Position numbers and translations under genes: made by a program | DNA from: Dehalococcoidia bacterium | Lineage (GTDB): Bacteria > Chloroflexota > Dehalococcoidia > GIF9 > AB-539-J10 | Direction of reading: 5' to 3' | Assembly: GCA_030603485.1 (NCBI GenBank) | Contig: JAUVXS010000007.1 | Location: forward strand, 1-22,679 | DNA length: 22,679 bases | The notes under the pieces: generated by a model | The model's database searches: none | Seen by the model: the letters and a program-made list of their open reading frames with translations, nothing else | What the model was told of the DNA's origin: nothing | In this document: one piece after another, positions 15,061 through 21,507 of the stretch | How positions within the stretch are numbered: the first letter of the stretch is position 1 | Layout: every line of letters starts with the position of its first letter

Positions 15061-15621
15061 TTAGCCTGCTTTCTCTTGGTATTCCCCGGTGCGTGTATTG
15101 ACTTTGATGATGTCGCCTGTATTAATGAAGAGAGGAACCTGGATGGTTGCTCCTGTTTCTAGTTTAGCTGCTTTAGTGCCCGCTGTGGCTCTATCCCCTT
15201 TGAAGCCAGGCTCTGTCTCCGTAACCTGAAGCTCTACCGAATTGGGAATTTCTATGTTTACTGTATCCCCCTTGCAGGTCAAAATCTCTAGCATCAGTCC
15301 CTCTTTTAGATAATCTGTGTCCTCACCTATCTGAGCAGAAGGTAACATAATCTGCTCGTAACTCTCATTATCCATAAAGTAGTAGAGGTCACCATCGTTA
15401 TAAAGGTACTGGACTGGGCGATGCTCCAAAAATACCGGTGTAACTTTATCCCCGGATTGGAAATTCCTCTCGGCGACATTCCCGCTACGAACATCACGAA
15501 GTTTCAACTTGACTACAGGCTGTCTTTGTTGCATTTTAACGTGTTGGTATTCCAGAATTTGGTATATTTCGCCATCTAGCTCTATGGCAGTTCCCTTTCG
15601 CAATTCTCCGGCATCAATCAT
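15061..15621 (-). CDS. efp: Translation elongation factor P (unusual tip loop)
   Basis: A 186-residue EF-P, which binds between the P and E sites and relieves ribosome stalling at polyproline. The three-domain architecture is complete: KOW-like domain I (about 1-62), OB-like domain II (about 66-125) with the typical VQYLYNDGDLYYFMD segment, and C-terminal OB domain III ending TGEYQEK. The loop that reaches the peptidyl-transferase centre is non-standard: where most EF-Ps read VKPGKGQA-like with a Lys at the tip, this one reads HVKMQQRQPVV (27-37), with Gln32 at the tip and no glycine. Lysylation of the classical Lys is therefore impossible. ATG 15621 has GGAGG seven bases upstream. It ends the mgtE-aminopeptidase-efp gene string. 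Confidence 0.95.
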   Translation of the reverse strand: MIDAGELRKGTAIELDGEIYQILEYQHVKMQQRQPVVKLKLRDVRSGNVAERNFQSGDKVTPVFLEHRPVQYLYNDGDLYYFMDNESYEQIMLPSAQIGEDTDYLKEGLMLEILTCKGDTVNIEIPNSVELQVTETEPGFKGDRATAGTKAAKLETGATIQVPLFINTGDIIKVNTRTGEYQEKAG

Positions 15622-15678
15622 TTAGTAACCTCCGTGTTTATTGAGAGTGAATTGTCATTCTGAGTTTTCCGCTCCATG

Positions 15679-16794
15679 TTAGAATAACAAATCCCTCTTT
15701 GCCTTGTTAAGCACTCTAGCCTTGCCATTTTCCAAAACTACCATATCTTCAATTCTAACACCGCCTTTTCCCGCAAGGTAAATTCCCGGTTCTATGGTAA
15801 AAATCATGCCATCTGCAAGTGAATCAGCGGAGCTAGAGCCAAGCGTGGGAAGTTCGTGCACCGCTAGCCCAACACCGTGTCCTAGGCCGTGTCCAAAGGC
15901 ATCCCCATAACCAGCTTGTTCAACAACGCTTCGAGCCAATTGGTCTGCCTGGGAAGCATCCATACCTGATTCAATTCCTTCTATAGCCGCGGTCTGTGCT
16001 TTGAGAACTATATTATAGATTTCCCGTAGGGTTTTGTCTGCTTTGCCCAAGAATAAAGTACGGCTGAAGTCGCTGCAATAACCGTTAATTCTGGCTCCCA
16101 TGTCAATCAACACTGGTTCATCAGAGTGAATTATTTTTTCTGTAGGTTGGGCATGGGGCAAAGCTGAATTTGAGCCTGAAGCCACAATGATTTCGAAGGG
16201 CGTTCCTTCACTCCTTTCTTGGCGAAGTAGTTTTTCTATCTCCCAGGCTGCCTCTTTTTCCGTTATGCCAGGACGAATTATTGCCTTTGCCTGTTCAAAG
16301 GCGGCATCAGCTAGCTCAACTGCTTTTGTGATAAACCCCAATTCTTCAGGCTCTTTTATGGAGCGAAGCTGCTCTACTATGCCAGTGGTGGGAACAAGCT
16401 CAAGGTTGACTTGCTTTGTCGCTATGGCTTCACTGAGCTTGTGATAACTTTCATAAGAAACAAAATTTGCCTCGAAGCCTAATTTATGCCACCCCAAATC
16501 AGAGACCAAACCAAGAAGCCAGTCAGGTAACTCTCGTTTAGTCTGGATAATTTCAAAATTCGGTGACTCTCTCTTAGCTTGCTCCATATAGCGAAAGTCA
16601 GTAGCTAGAATCGCATTCTGTCCTGAGATGAGTAGCCATCCTGAGGAGCCGGCAAATCCAGAGAGGTAGCGGAGGTTCTCCGGCTGAGAAAGCAGCAGAG
16701 CGTCTAGTCCCCTTTTAGCGAGCGATGTTCGCAGCTTCCGCAGTCGCTTTATACCCGAATTTCTCCTCGGGCCTTCGACAAGTCTATTCGTCAT
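15679..16794 (-). CDS. Xaa-Pro aminopeptidase/dipeptidase, M24B family
   Basis: A 371-residue cytoplasmic metallopeptidase that removes residues linked to proline. An N-terminal creatinase-like domain (about 13-140) precedes the pita-bread catalytic domain. All five metal ligands are visible: Asp231 (DMGA), Asp242 (YCSDFSRT), His306 (GHGLGHGVG), Glu335 (FTIEPGIY) and Glu349 (GVRIEDMV). Length is typical of the short PepQ/PepP/YqhT type, commonly found next to efp as here (57-base gap); both gene products deal with proline-containing chains, which is suggestive only. The ATG at 16794 has GGGAGA upstream, but its start codon lies in a GTCATTTCGAG sequence (16790-16800, plus strand) resembling the left end of the local repeat family, so the first dozen residues may be a late addition. 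Confidence 0.94.
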   Translation of the reverse strand: MTNRLVEGPRRNSGIKRLRKLRTSLAKRGLDALLLSQPENLRYLSGFAGSSGWLLISGQNAILATDFRYMEQAKRESPNFEIIQTKRELPDWLLGLVSDLGWHKLGFEANFVSYESYHKLSEAIATKQVNLELVPTTGIVEQLRSIKEPEELGFITKAVELADAAFEQAKAIIRPGITEKEAAWEIEKLLRQERSEGTPFEIIVASGSNSALPHAQPTEKIIHSDEPVLIDMGARINGYCSDFSRTLFLGKADKTLREIYNIVLKAQTAAIEGIESGMDASQADQLARSVVEQAGYGDAFGHGLGHGVGLAVHELPTLGSSSADSLADGMIFTIEPGIYLAGKGGVRIEDMVVLENGKARVLNKAKRDLLF

Positions 16795-16820
16795 TTCGAG
16801 TCTCCCTTTAGCATCGTAGG

Positions 16821-16841
16821 AGAGCGCTTCAGCTTCGCTCT
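16821..16841. terminator. Stem-loop between mgtE and the aminopeptidase gene
   Basis: AGAGCG (16821-16826) and CGCTCT (16836-16841) flank a 9-base loop, 10 bases after the mgtE stop. No T-tract follows on the minus strand, so it is more likely a processing or stability element, or a repeat remnant, than a full terminator. Confidence 0.35.
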
Positions 16842-16850
16842 ACAGGCTGA

Positions 16851-18221
16851 TTACAATCGCAGTATCATCTGCGCAATCCCAAAGTAAAGCGCCACACCGA
16901 ATATATCCATAATCGTAGTTATAAAAGGGGCGGACACTAGAGCCGGGTCAATCTTGAGTAGACGGAAGACGAATGGTAAAGCGCCACCTACCAGGGTTGC
17001 CATTACTGAGATGGCCACCAGGGTCGTGCTCACAACGATAGCTACTTTTGGATTCCCGCCGAGCATGTAAGCCCAGCCCAGGGCAATTGCGCCAAGGACA
17101 ATGCCCAGGATAGAACCTATTCCGGCCTCCCTCAAGACTACGGCCAGAGCACGTCTTGGTTTCACCTCCCCGGTAGCCAGTCCACGAATAACGACGGTGG
17201 CCGATTGCGCTCCCACATTCCCGCCGGTGCCAATCAATAGCGGGATAAAAGCAGCCAGTATCAATATCTCGCCGAGCAACTCCTGCCGGGCAATAATAGC
17301 CCCAGTAACCGTGTTCACCACGATAAGCAGGAGGAGCCATACCCCCCGGCGCCGGACAACGTCAAAAATACGGCTGGTAAAGTAACCCCGCTCTGTACCC
17401 GGTACTGCACCAAAGCGATAGATATCTTCGGTGGCCTCTTGCTCCATGATGTCCGCCACATCATCATGGGTGATGATACCGACGAGGCGCTGTTCTGCAT
17501 CTACCACGGGAATTGCCAGCAGGTTATGCTCACGGAGTTCACTGGCTACTTCCTCGCGGTCGGTATGGGTAGAGACAAAGGGCGGGTCCGGTTTCATGAT
17601 ATCGGTCACCCTGGCATCCGGGTTAGCGATGACCAGGTCCTTGAGTGACACGGTGCCTGTAAGATAGCGGCGGCGGTCCATGACATAACACTCATATACA
17701 GTCTCCTGGTTGATGGCAAGTCGCCGAACTCTATCCAGAGCCTGTGTCACAGTCATATCGCTGTGCAGGTCTACGAATAAGGGAGTCATCTCACGCCCGG
17801 CCGTTCCTTCCTCATAGCCCAGCAACTGCATGGTGACACGGCGTTGGTCAGGCGATAGTATCTGTAACAGTCTGCGGGCTACCTTAGCGGGTACCTCATC
17901 CAGCAACTCTGCCCGGTCATCAGGTGGCATTGCTTCAAGGAAATTCCTCGCCGTCTGGTCACTGAACGCCCCAAGCAGCTGATTCTGAAACGCTCCGTCC
18001 AGATAGTCGAAAACAGAAATGGCAAGACTCTTCGGGAGGAGGCGAAACGCTATCACTGCCTCGTCTGCCGGTATGCTGGTCAGGAGGTCAGCAATATGTG
18101 CCGGTTCTGAATCCGCTAGCCGCTCCCACAATGCCCTGTATTGCTTGGTCTCCAGCAACTCCTTGAATGTAGCTTCATTCAAAGCTTCCAATGACGGCCT
18201 CCCGGTAAAATCTTCGCTCAT
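16851..18221 (-). CDS. mgtE: MgtE-type magnesium transporter
   Basis: A 456-residue Mg2+ channel/transporter of the inner membrane. Order: N-terminal helical domain (about 10-130), two CBS domains (about 145-200 and 206-262) that act as cytosolic Mg2+ sensors in the family, a connecting helix, then five membrane helices from about 292. Signatures PLLIGTGGNVGAQSATVVIRG (327-347) and DPALVSAPFITTIMDIFG (425-442, pore-region Asp439) are intact. I chose ATG 18221 (MSEDFTGRP). The upstream in-frame ATG at 18269 would add 16 residues coded by a terminator hairpin and is rejected. No Shine-Dalgarno precedes 18221. Expression is probably set by transcription attenuation in the roughly 170-nt leader. 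It is divergent from the two-component genes and followed by the aminopeptidase and efp. Confidence 0.95.
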   Translation of the reverse strand: MSEDFTGRPSLEALNEATFKELLETKQYRALWERLADSEPAHIADLLTSIPADEAVIAFRLLPKSLAISVFDYLDGAFQNQLLGAFSDQTARNFLEAMPPDDRAELLDEVPAKVARRLLQILSPDQRRVTMQLLGYEEGTAGREMTPLFVDLHSDMTVTQALDRVRRLAINQETVYECYVMDRRRYLTGTVSLKDLVIANPDARVTDIMKPDPPFVSTHTDREEVASELREHNLLAIPVVDAEQRLVGIITHDDVADIMEQEATEDIYRFGAVPGTERGYFTSRIFDVVRRRGVWLLLLIVVNTVTGAIIARQELLGEILILAAFIPLLIGTGGNVGAQSATVVIRGLATGEVKPRRALAVVLREAGIGSILGIVLGAIALGWAYMLGGNPKVAIVVSTTLVAISVMATLVGGALPFVFRLLKIDPALVSAPFITTIMDIFGVALYFGIAQMILRL

Positions 18222-18391
18222 GTTACAGATAAACAAAAACCCCACGTCCGGTGGACATGGGGCACACATGCCTCAATTAGAGACTTATACTAAGGCAAGC
18301 CCCACCACCATCGAACGAAAATAGCAATCTGTCGCTGTTTATGGTCAGGGTCTGGGCATGATTTCATTTCCATGTCGTATATCTCGTTCCA
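18222..18391 (-). promoter_or_regulatory. Structured mgtE leader, candidate attenuator or riboswitch
   Basis: From the predicted start near 18391 to the mgtE ATG lie about 170 nt. Minus-strand GAACGAGA (18389-18382) can pair with TTTCGTTC (18320-18313; seven Watson-Crick pairs and one G.U), closing a roughly 60-nt domain that contains a CATGG/TCATG hairpin. Directly after it, GGTGGTGGGGC (18309-18299) can pair with GCCCCAT and CCACC (18263-18250), the 5' arm and loop of the terminator described next, and so act as an antiterminator. TGCCT and AGGCA form another hairpin between. I could not find the conserved M-box (ykoK) sequence blocks by eye. The pairings are seen; ligand and function are inference. 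Confidence 0.6.
18231..18262 (-). terminator. Intrinsic terminator in the mgtE leader
   Basis: On the minus strand, CCCCATGTCC (18262-18253), loop ACC and GGACGTGGGG (18249-18240) form a 10-bp stem with one U.G pair, followed at once by TTTTTGTTT. It lies 10 bases before the mgtE start codon and downstream of the mgtE promoter, so it can only act as a conditional terminator. On the plus strand no T-tract follows. Confidence 0.82.
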
Positions 18392-18397
18392 GAAAAG

Positions 18398-18426
18398 ATT
18401 ATAGACCGCCAATACAATCATGTCAA
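18398..18426 (-). promoter_or_regulatory. Consensus sigma70 promoter of mgtE
   Basis: On the minus strand, a perfect TTGACA (18426-18421), a 17-base spacer and a perfect TATAAT (18403-18398). Predicted transcription start is near 18391. Confidence 0.88.
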
Positions 18427-18550
18427 TCTAAAAACCCCGGGGGTGGCAATAACATATGGTTTATTATTCAACGAGGATTGTATCGGCTCACGCTAGGCCA
18501 TAGTTTATGCAATTTGTTAAGAAGAATCTGTGTGAAAGAAGTCCTTCATT

Positions 18551-18578
18551 TTGATTTCTTAACATTTCTGTTATAACA
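18551..18578 (+). promoter_or_regulatory. Possible promoter/operator of the two-component operon
   Basis: TTGATT (18551-18556) and TATAAC (18572-18577) have a short 15-base spacer. A perfect palindrome TGTTATAACA (18569-18578) covers the -10, and TTAACA lies at 18559-18564. Such repeats are compatible with binding of an OmpR/PhoB-type regulator, possibly the adjacent one, but this is weak. Confidence 0.35.
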
Positions 18579-18614
18579 TTGTGGGAGGCGTGAAGAATCG
18601 CCAGGAGACTACGG

Positions 18615-19304
18615 ATGGCAGGCAAAAAGGTTTTGGTAGTTGACGATGATGTAAAGACTGTGGAATTGGTCAAGCTATACTTAAACCGGGACGACTACCA
18701 GGTTCTAACTGCTTATGATGGTATTGAAGCTCTGCGCTTGGCTCGAGAAAGCTGCCCCGACCTCATTGTTCTTGACCTTATGCTACCAGACATCGATGGG
18801 CTTGAGGTCTGTCGTGTCCTCAGACATAAATCCGATGTACCAATCATTATGCTTACCGCCAGGTCTACTGACCAGGACAAGCTAACGGGCCTGGGCTTAG
18901 GGGCCGACGACTATGTGGCCAAGCCTTTTAGCCCTAAGGAACTAGCGGCTCGGGTACGGGCAGTGCTAAGACGTCTTCCCGGAGAGCGTGGCCCTGAAGA
19001 GATTAAGCGTGATGAACTTAGTATGAATTTTACGAAACACGAAGCATGGTTTGCCGGCGGACCACTGAGTTTGACCAGTGTTGAATTTAAGTTACTGGGA
19101 GTTCTCGCCAAGGAGCCAGGTAGAGTCTTCAGCCGGGCAAGCCTTATTGAAGAGGCTTTGGGCTACGATTTTAAAGGTTTCGACCGCACCATTGATGTTC
19201 ACATCCTCAACCTACGCCGAAAGCTGGAGACAGACCCCAGCCACCCCAGATATATAAAGACGGTATATGGAGTTGGCTATAAGTTTGCCGGAGGGGAACA
19301 GTGA
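18615..19304 (+). CDS. OmpR/PhoB-family response regulator
   Basis: A 229-residue two-domain transcription factor. Receiver domain (about 4-116): acidic pocket DDD at 10-12, phosphoacceptor Asp54 in VLDLMLP, Thr81 in MLTAR and Lys103 in VAKPF. C-terminal winged-helix DNA-binding domain (about 130-225): LSLTSVEFKLLGVLAKEPGR, then the recognition region RTIDVHILNLRRKLE and the terminal hairpin IKTVYGVGYKF. ATG 18615 has AGGAG (18603-18607) upstream. It overlaps the histidine kinase start (GTGA), so the two are co-translated. Divergent from mgtE across about 390 bases; direct control of mgtE is possible but unsupported. Confidence 0.96.
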   Translation: MAGKKVLVVDDDVKTVELVKLYLNRDDYQVLTAYDGIEALRLARESCPDLIVLDLMLPDIDGLEVCRVLRHKSDVPIIMLTARSTDQDKLTGLGLGADDYVAKPFSPKELAARVRAVLRRLPGERGPEEIKRDELSMNFTKHEAWFAGGPLSLTSVEFKLLGVLAKEPGRVFSRASLIEEALGYDFKGFDRTIDVHILNLRRKLETDPSHPRYIKTVYGVGYKFAGGEQ

Positions 19305-20641
19305 TATATAGGTTGTGGTTTCGTCTCTTGTTGGCTTTCGCAGTGATAATAGTGGTGACCGTTGGCACTATATATTTCTTCGTCAGTCAACGCATCGCTG
19401 TCGAAATGGAAGAATATGAGCAAATAAGTGCGCAATATCGGTCCGATCAAATACAATCTAGGCTATATCTCCATTATTGGAGACAAGGACGAAGCTGGGA
19501 GGACGTCCAGTCCGTAGTTGAAGCATTGGGCGTCTCCGGGACACATATTATATTGACCGGTGTCAACGGGACAGTCATAGCTGATTCACAGGGGACACTT
19601 ATAGGGACCAACTACACTGACTCATCAGACGGTCCTCTCGAGCTGTTCTCGCTCGAAGAGTTTCTGGGAAGAGTTTACATCAACCCTGACCCGAAGGCAG
19701 AACCATTTGTTGCTCCATTTCGAAGACTAGCCACGTCAATAAATCGCTCTCTTCTCTTGGGAGGCTCGCTGGCAATTGTCATCGCTTTGTTATTGACTTT
19801 TGTCCTGTCGCGGAGACTGTCGTCACCCATCGGTGTCCTTGCCAAGGCTGCCAGGCGATTGGGACAGGGAGACTTGTCCCAGAGGGTTAAATTCCGGGGC
19901 AAAGGCGAAGTTAAGGTGCTGGCTCAAGCCTTTAACTCTATGGCTACGGACCTGGAGCACGCCGAGCAATTACGACGGAATCTGGTTGCTGATGTTGCTC
20001 ACGAATTGAGAACCCCTCTTTCCAATATTCTAGGCTATCTGGAGGCAATTCGCGATCGGGTGATAAAGCCAAATGTCGCTACTATTCGCTCCCTCAATGA
20101 AGAGACAGCTCTGCTTTCACGACTGGTTGATGAACTCCAGGAGCTAAGTCTCGCCGAAGCCGGCAAACTGAAGCTGGTTTATCAGGCGGAAGACATCGCC
20201 AAGTTAGTTAAGCAGGCAGTAACTCCCTGGCAGCCCCAGATGGCAGCAAGGGAGTTATCGATATCCCTTGATCTGCCTGATAATCTGCCACTGGTTGACA
20301 TTGACTGGCAACGGGTCAACCAGGTGTTGCATAACCTTCTGGAAAATGCGGTGGCTCATACTCATAAGGGGGGTACTATCAATGTAGCTGCTACAACACA
20401 AGGTGATTGGGTAGAGGTTAGCGTATCGGATACTGGCGAAGGCATTCCTGCTGAGGATTTGCCTAATATCTTCGAACGCTTCTATAGAGTGGACAAATCT
20501 CGTGCCAGAGTCACCGGAGGCAGTGGTCTGGGGCTCACTATCGCCAAGCGCTTGGTGGAAGCCCATGGCGGGAAAATCGCAGTCCAGAGCGAATTGGGAA
20601 AGGGGAGCTGTTTTTCATTCACTCTCCCTATAACGGAATAG
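19301..20641 (+). CDS. Membrane sensor histidine kinase (HAMP, HisKA, HATPase)
   Basis: A 446-residue sensor kinase, cognate partner of the preceding regulator. Transmembrane helix 1 spans about 7-28; an extracytoplasmic domain of about 120 residues (29-148) follows, with a PAS/Cache-like strand HIILTGVNGTVIADSQG; helix 2 is about 150-170, then HAMP (about 171-223). The HisKA H-box is DVAHELRTPL with His234; the ATPase domain has the N-box NLLENAVAH, G1 DTGEGIP, F-box FERFYR and G2 GGSGLGL, all intact. The start is GTG 19301, overlapping the regulator stop, with GGAGGGG upstream. The PhoR-like layout suggests an envelope or solute signal, but the ligand is unknown. Confidence 0.95.
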   Translation: MIYRLWFRLLLAFAVIIVVTVGTIYFFVSQRIAVEMEEYEQISAQYRSDQIQSRLYLHYWRQGRSWEDVQSVVEALGVSGTHIILTGVNGTVIADSQGTLIGTNYTDSSDGPLELFSLEEFLGRVYINPDPKAEPFVAPFRRLATSINRSLLLGGSLAIVIALLLTFVLSRRLSSPIGVLAKAARRLGQGDLSQRVKFRGKGEVKVLAQAFNSMATDLEHAEQLRRNLVADVAHELRTPLSNILGYLEAIRDRVIKPNVATIRSLNEETALLSRLVDELQELSLAEAGKLKLVYQAEDIAKLVKQAVTPWQPQMAARELSISLDLPDNLPLVDIDWQRVNQVLHNLLENAVAHTHKGGTINVAATTQGDWVEVSVSDTGEGIPAEDLPNIFERFYRVDKSRARVTGGSGLGLTIAKRLVEAHGGKIAVQSELGKGSCFSFTLPITE

Positions 20642-20802
20642 CATTCACCATTTCTGCAAATCGCTTATTACCAGCGATGAAAGACAAGTAAATGTAATAG
20701 TGCTGCGTGCTTGATGCTTGGCTATTGAGTATAGCACCGGTACTTTCCTTTTATTTGGAGTTCGAGTATTATACAAGCCATCTGCTCGGAAGGATTCTAC
20801 AT

Positions 20803-20892
20803 ATGAATAGGAAGCTATTGATTGGCTTATTAGCTTTGGGTGTGGTAATGATAGTGGTAGGCTTAGTGATAGTGTTTGTGGGCCTGCCTTAG
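20803..20892 (+). CDS. 29-residue hydrophobic membrane peptide
   Basis: A tiny ORF downstream of the histidine kinase. The sequence opens MNRKLLIGLLALG and continues as one hydrophobic helix to a FVGLP end, so it is a single-span peptide with a basic N-terminus. GGAAGGA (20788-20794) lies eight bases before the ATG, a good ribosome binding site, which favours this start over a GTG at 20707 (61 aa) that has none. Family not recognised. It lies about 160 bases past the kinase on the same strand. Peptides of this type sometimes modulate a membrane kinase or transporter; that is speculation here. Confidence 0.45.
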   Translation: MNRKLLIGLLALGVVMIVVGLVIVFVGLP

Positions 20893-20893
20893 C

Positions 20894-21061
20894 TTAATCG
20901 CCTCTGCAATTTATTAGTCTTTTAGCTCTCCAAGGTTCCTGGTCGAATACCAAACAAGTTACTACTGCACGAACATGGGGATGTTTGTCCAGCCATGAGT
21001 ATAAATACTCGATACCGTTCGCGTTTTTGGTTTTGAACAAGGTTTCTATATAAGACAGCAT
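20894..21061 (-). CDS. Small hypothetical ORF (55 aa)
   Basis: An ATG-started ORF of 55 codons, beginning MLSYIETLFKTKNANGIEY and ending with WRAKRLINCRGD. Composition is protein-like (three Trp/Tyr-rich stretches, balanced charge, no low complexity) and it is soluble by appearance. No strong Shine-Dalgarno is visible. It starts 13 bases after the stop of the membrane-protein gene on the same strand, so it could be the last gene of that string or a remnant of a longer gene. Not recognised. Confidence 0.35.
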   Translation of the reverse strand: MLSYIETLFKTKNANGIEYLYSWLDKHPHVRAVVTCLVFDQEPWRAKRLINCRGD

Positions 21062-21074
21062 CTATAATGCCATC

Positions 21075-21503
21075 TTATAATCCGGTAATCTGTCTTTGAA
21101 CGAAAGCAAGAACCAACATAATTAAGAATGATATAATAGTAATTACAGTCCATCTCTTTCCTGCAAGACTGGCCACACCTATCATACCTCCAGTAGCTCC
21201 GAAAAATAGCATTACGTATGGGACAACTATCATTAGATTATTTCTAAAATCGATTTTGGGGTACCAATCTAATAAAAACTCAACGATTATAAATGCAATC
21301 ATAAGGCCGGTCCAGATGTAATAGATCTTAGTCCTATTTAGTGATCTGGCTGAATAAAGAAGGTAAAACAACGGAATAATACTGACTTGGATTATGATAC
21401 CTATCCAGTGGCCAATCTCTGATTCTCCCAGAAGTCGGGCAATGAAAATTGAGATGGTGGTGATATTAATTACATTAGCGAGAATAGCACCATAGAGGTT
21501 CAT
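21075..21503 (-). CDS. Uncharacterised membrane protein, about five helices
   Basis: A 142-residue integral membrane protein not assigned to a family. Hydrophobic helices lie at about residues 6-26, 34-52, 60-80, 90-115 and 118-136, with polar turns such as SARSLNRTK and LDWYPKIDFRN. The start at 21503 (MNLYGAILANV) lies four bases after the amidohydrolase stop, which suggests translational coupling; the earlier in-frame ATG at 21539 would overlap that gene by 32 bases and is less likely. No Shine-Dalgarno is visible. Function unknown; pairing with an amidohydrolase might indicate transport or sensing of its substrate, which is only a guess. Confidence 0.7.
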   Translation of the reverse strand: MNLYGAILANVINITTISIFIARLLGESEIGHWIGIIIQVSIIPLFYLLYSARSLNRTKIYYIWTGLMIAFIIVEFLLDWYPKIDFRNNLMIVVPYVMLFFGATGGMIGVASLAGKRWTVITIISFLIMLVLAFVQRQITGL

Positions 21504-21507
21504 TCGA

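Noticed and set aside
18222..18269. Upstream ATG at 18269 as the mgtE start (adds 16 residues)
   Set aside because: The added codons are the terminator hairpin and its T-tract, and MSEDF at 18221 is a natural MgtE opening.
18222..18391. Calling the mgtE leader an M-box (ykoK) riboswitch
   Set aside because: TGCCC and AACAG fragments are present, but the diagnostic conserved blocks and their spacing are not. Only a covariance search could decide.
20707..20892. 61-codon GTG-started version of the small hydrophobic ORF
   Set aside because: It has no ribosome binding site; the internal ATG at 20803 has a good one.
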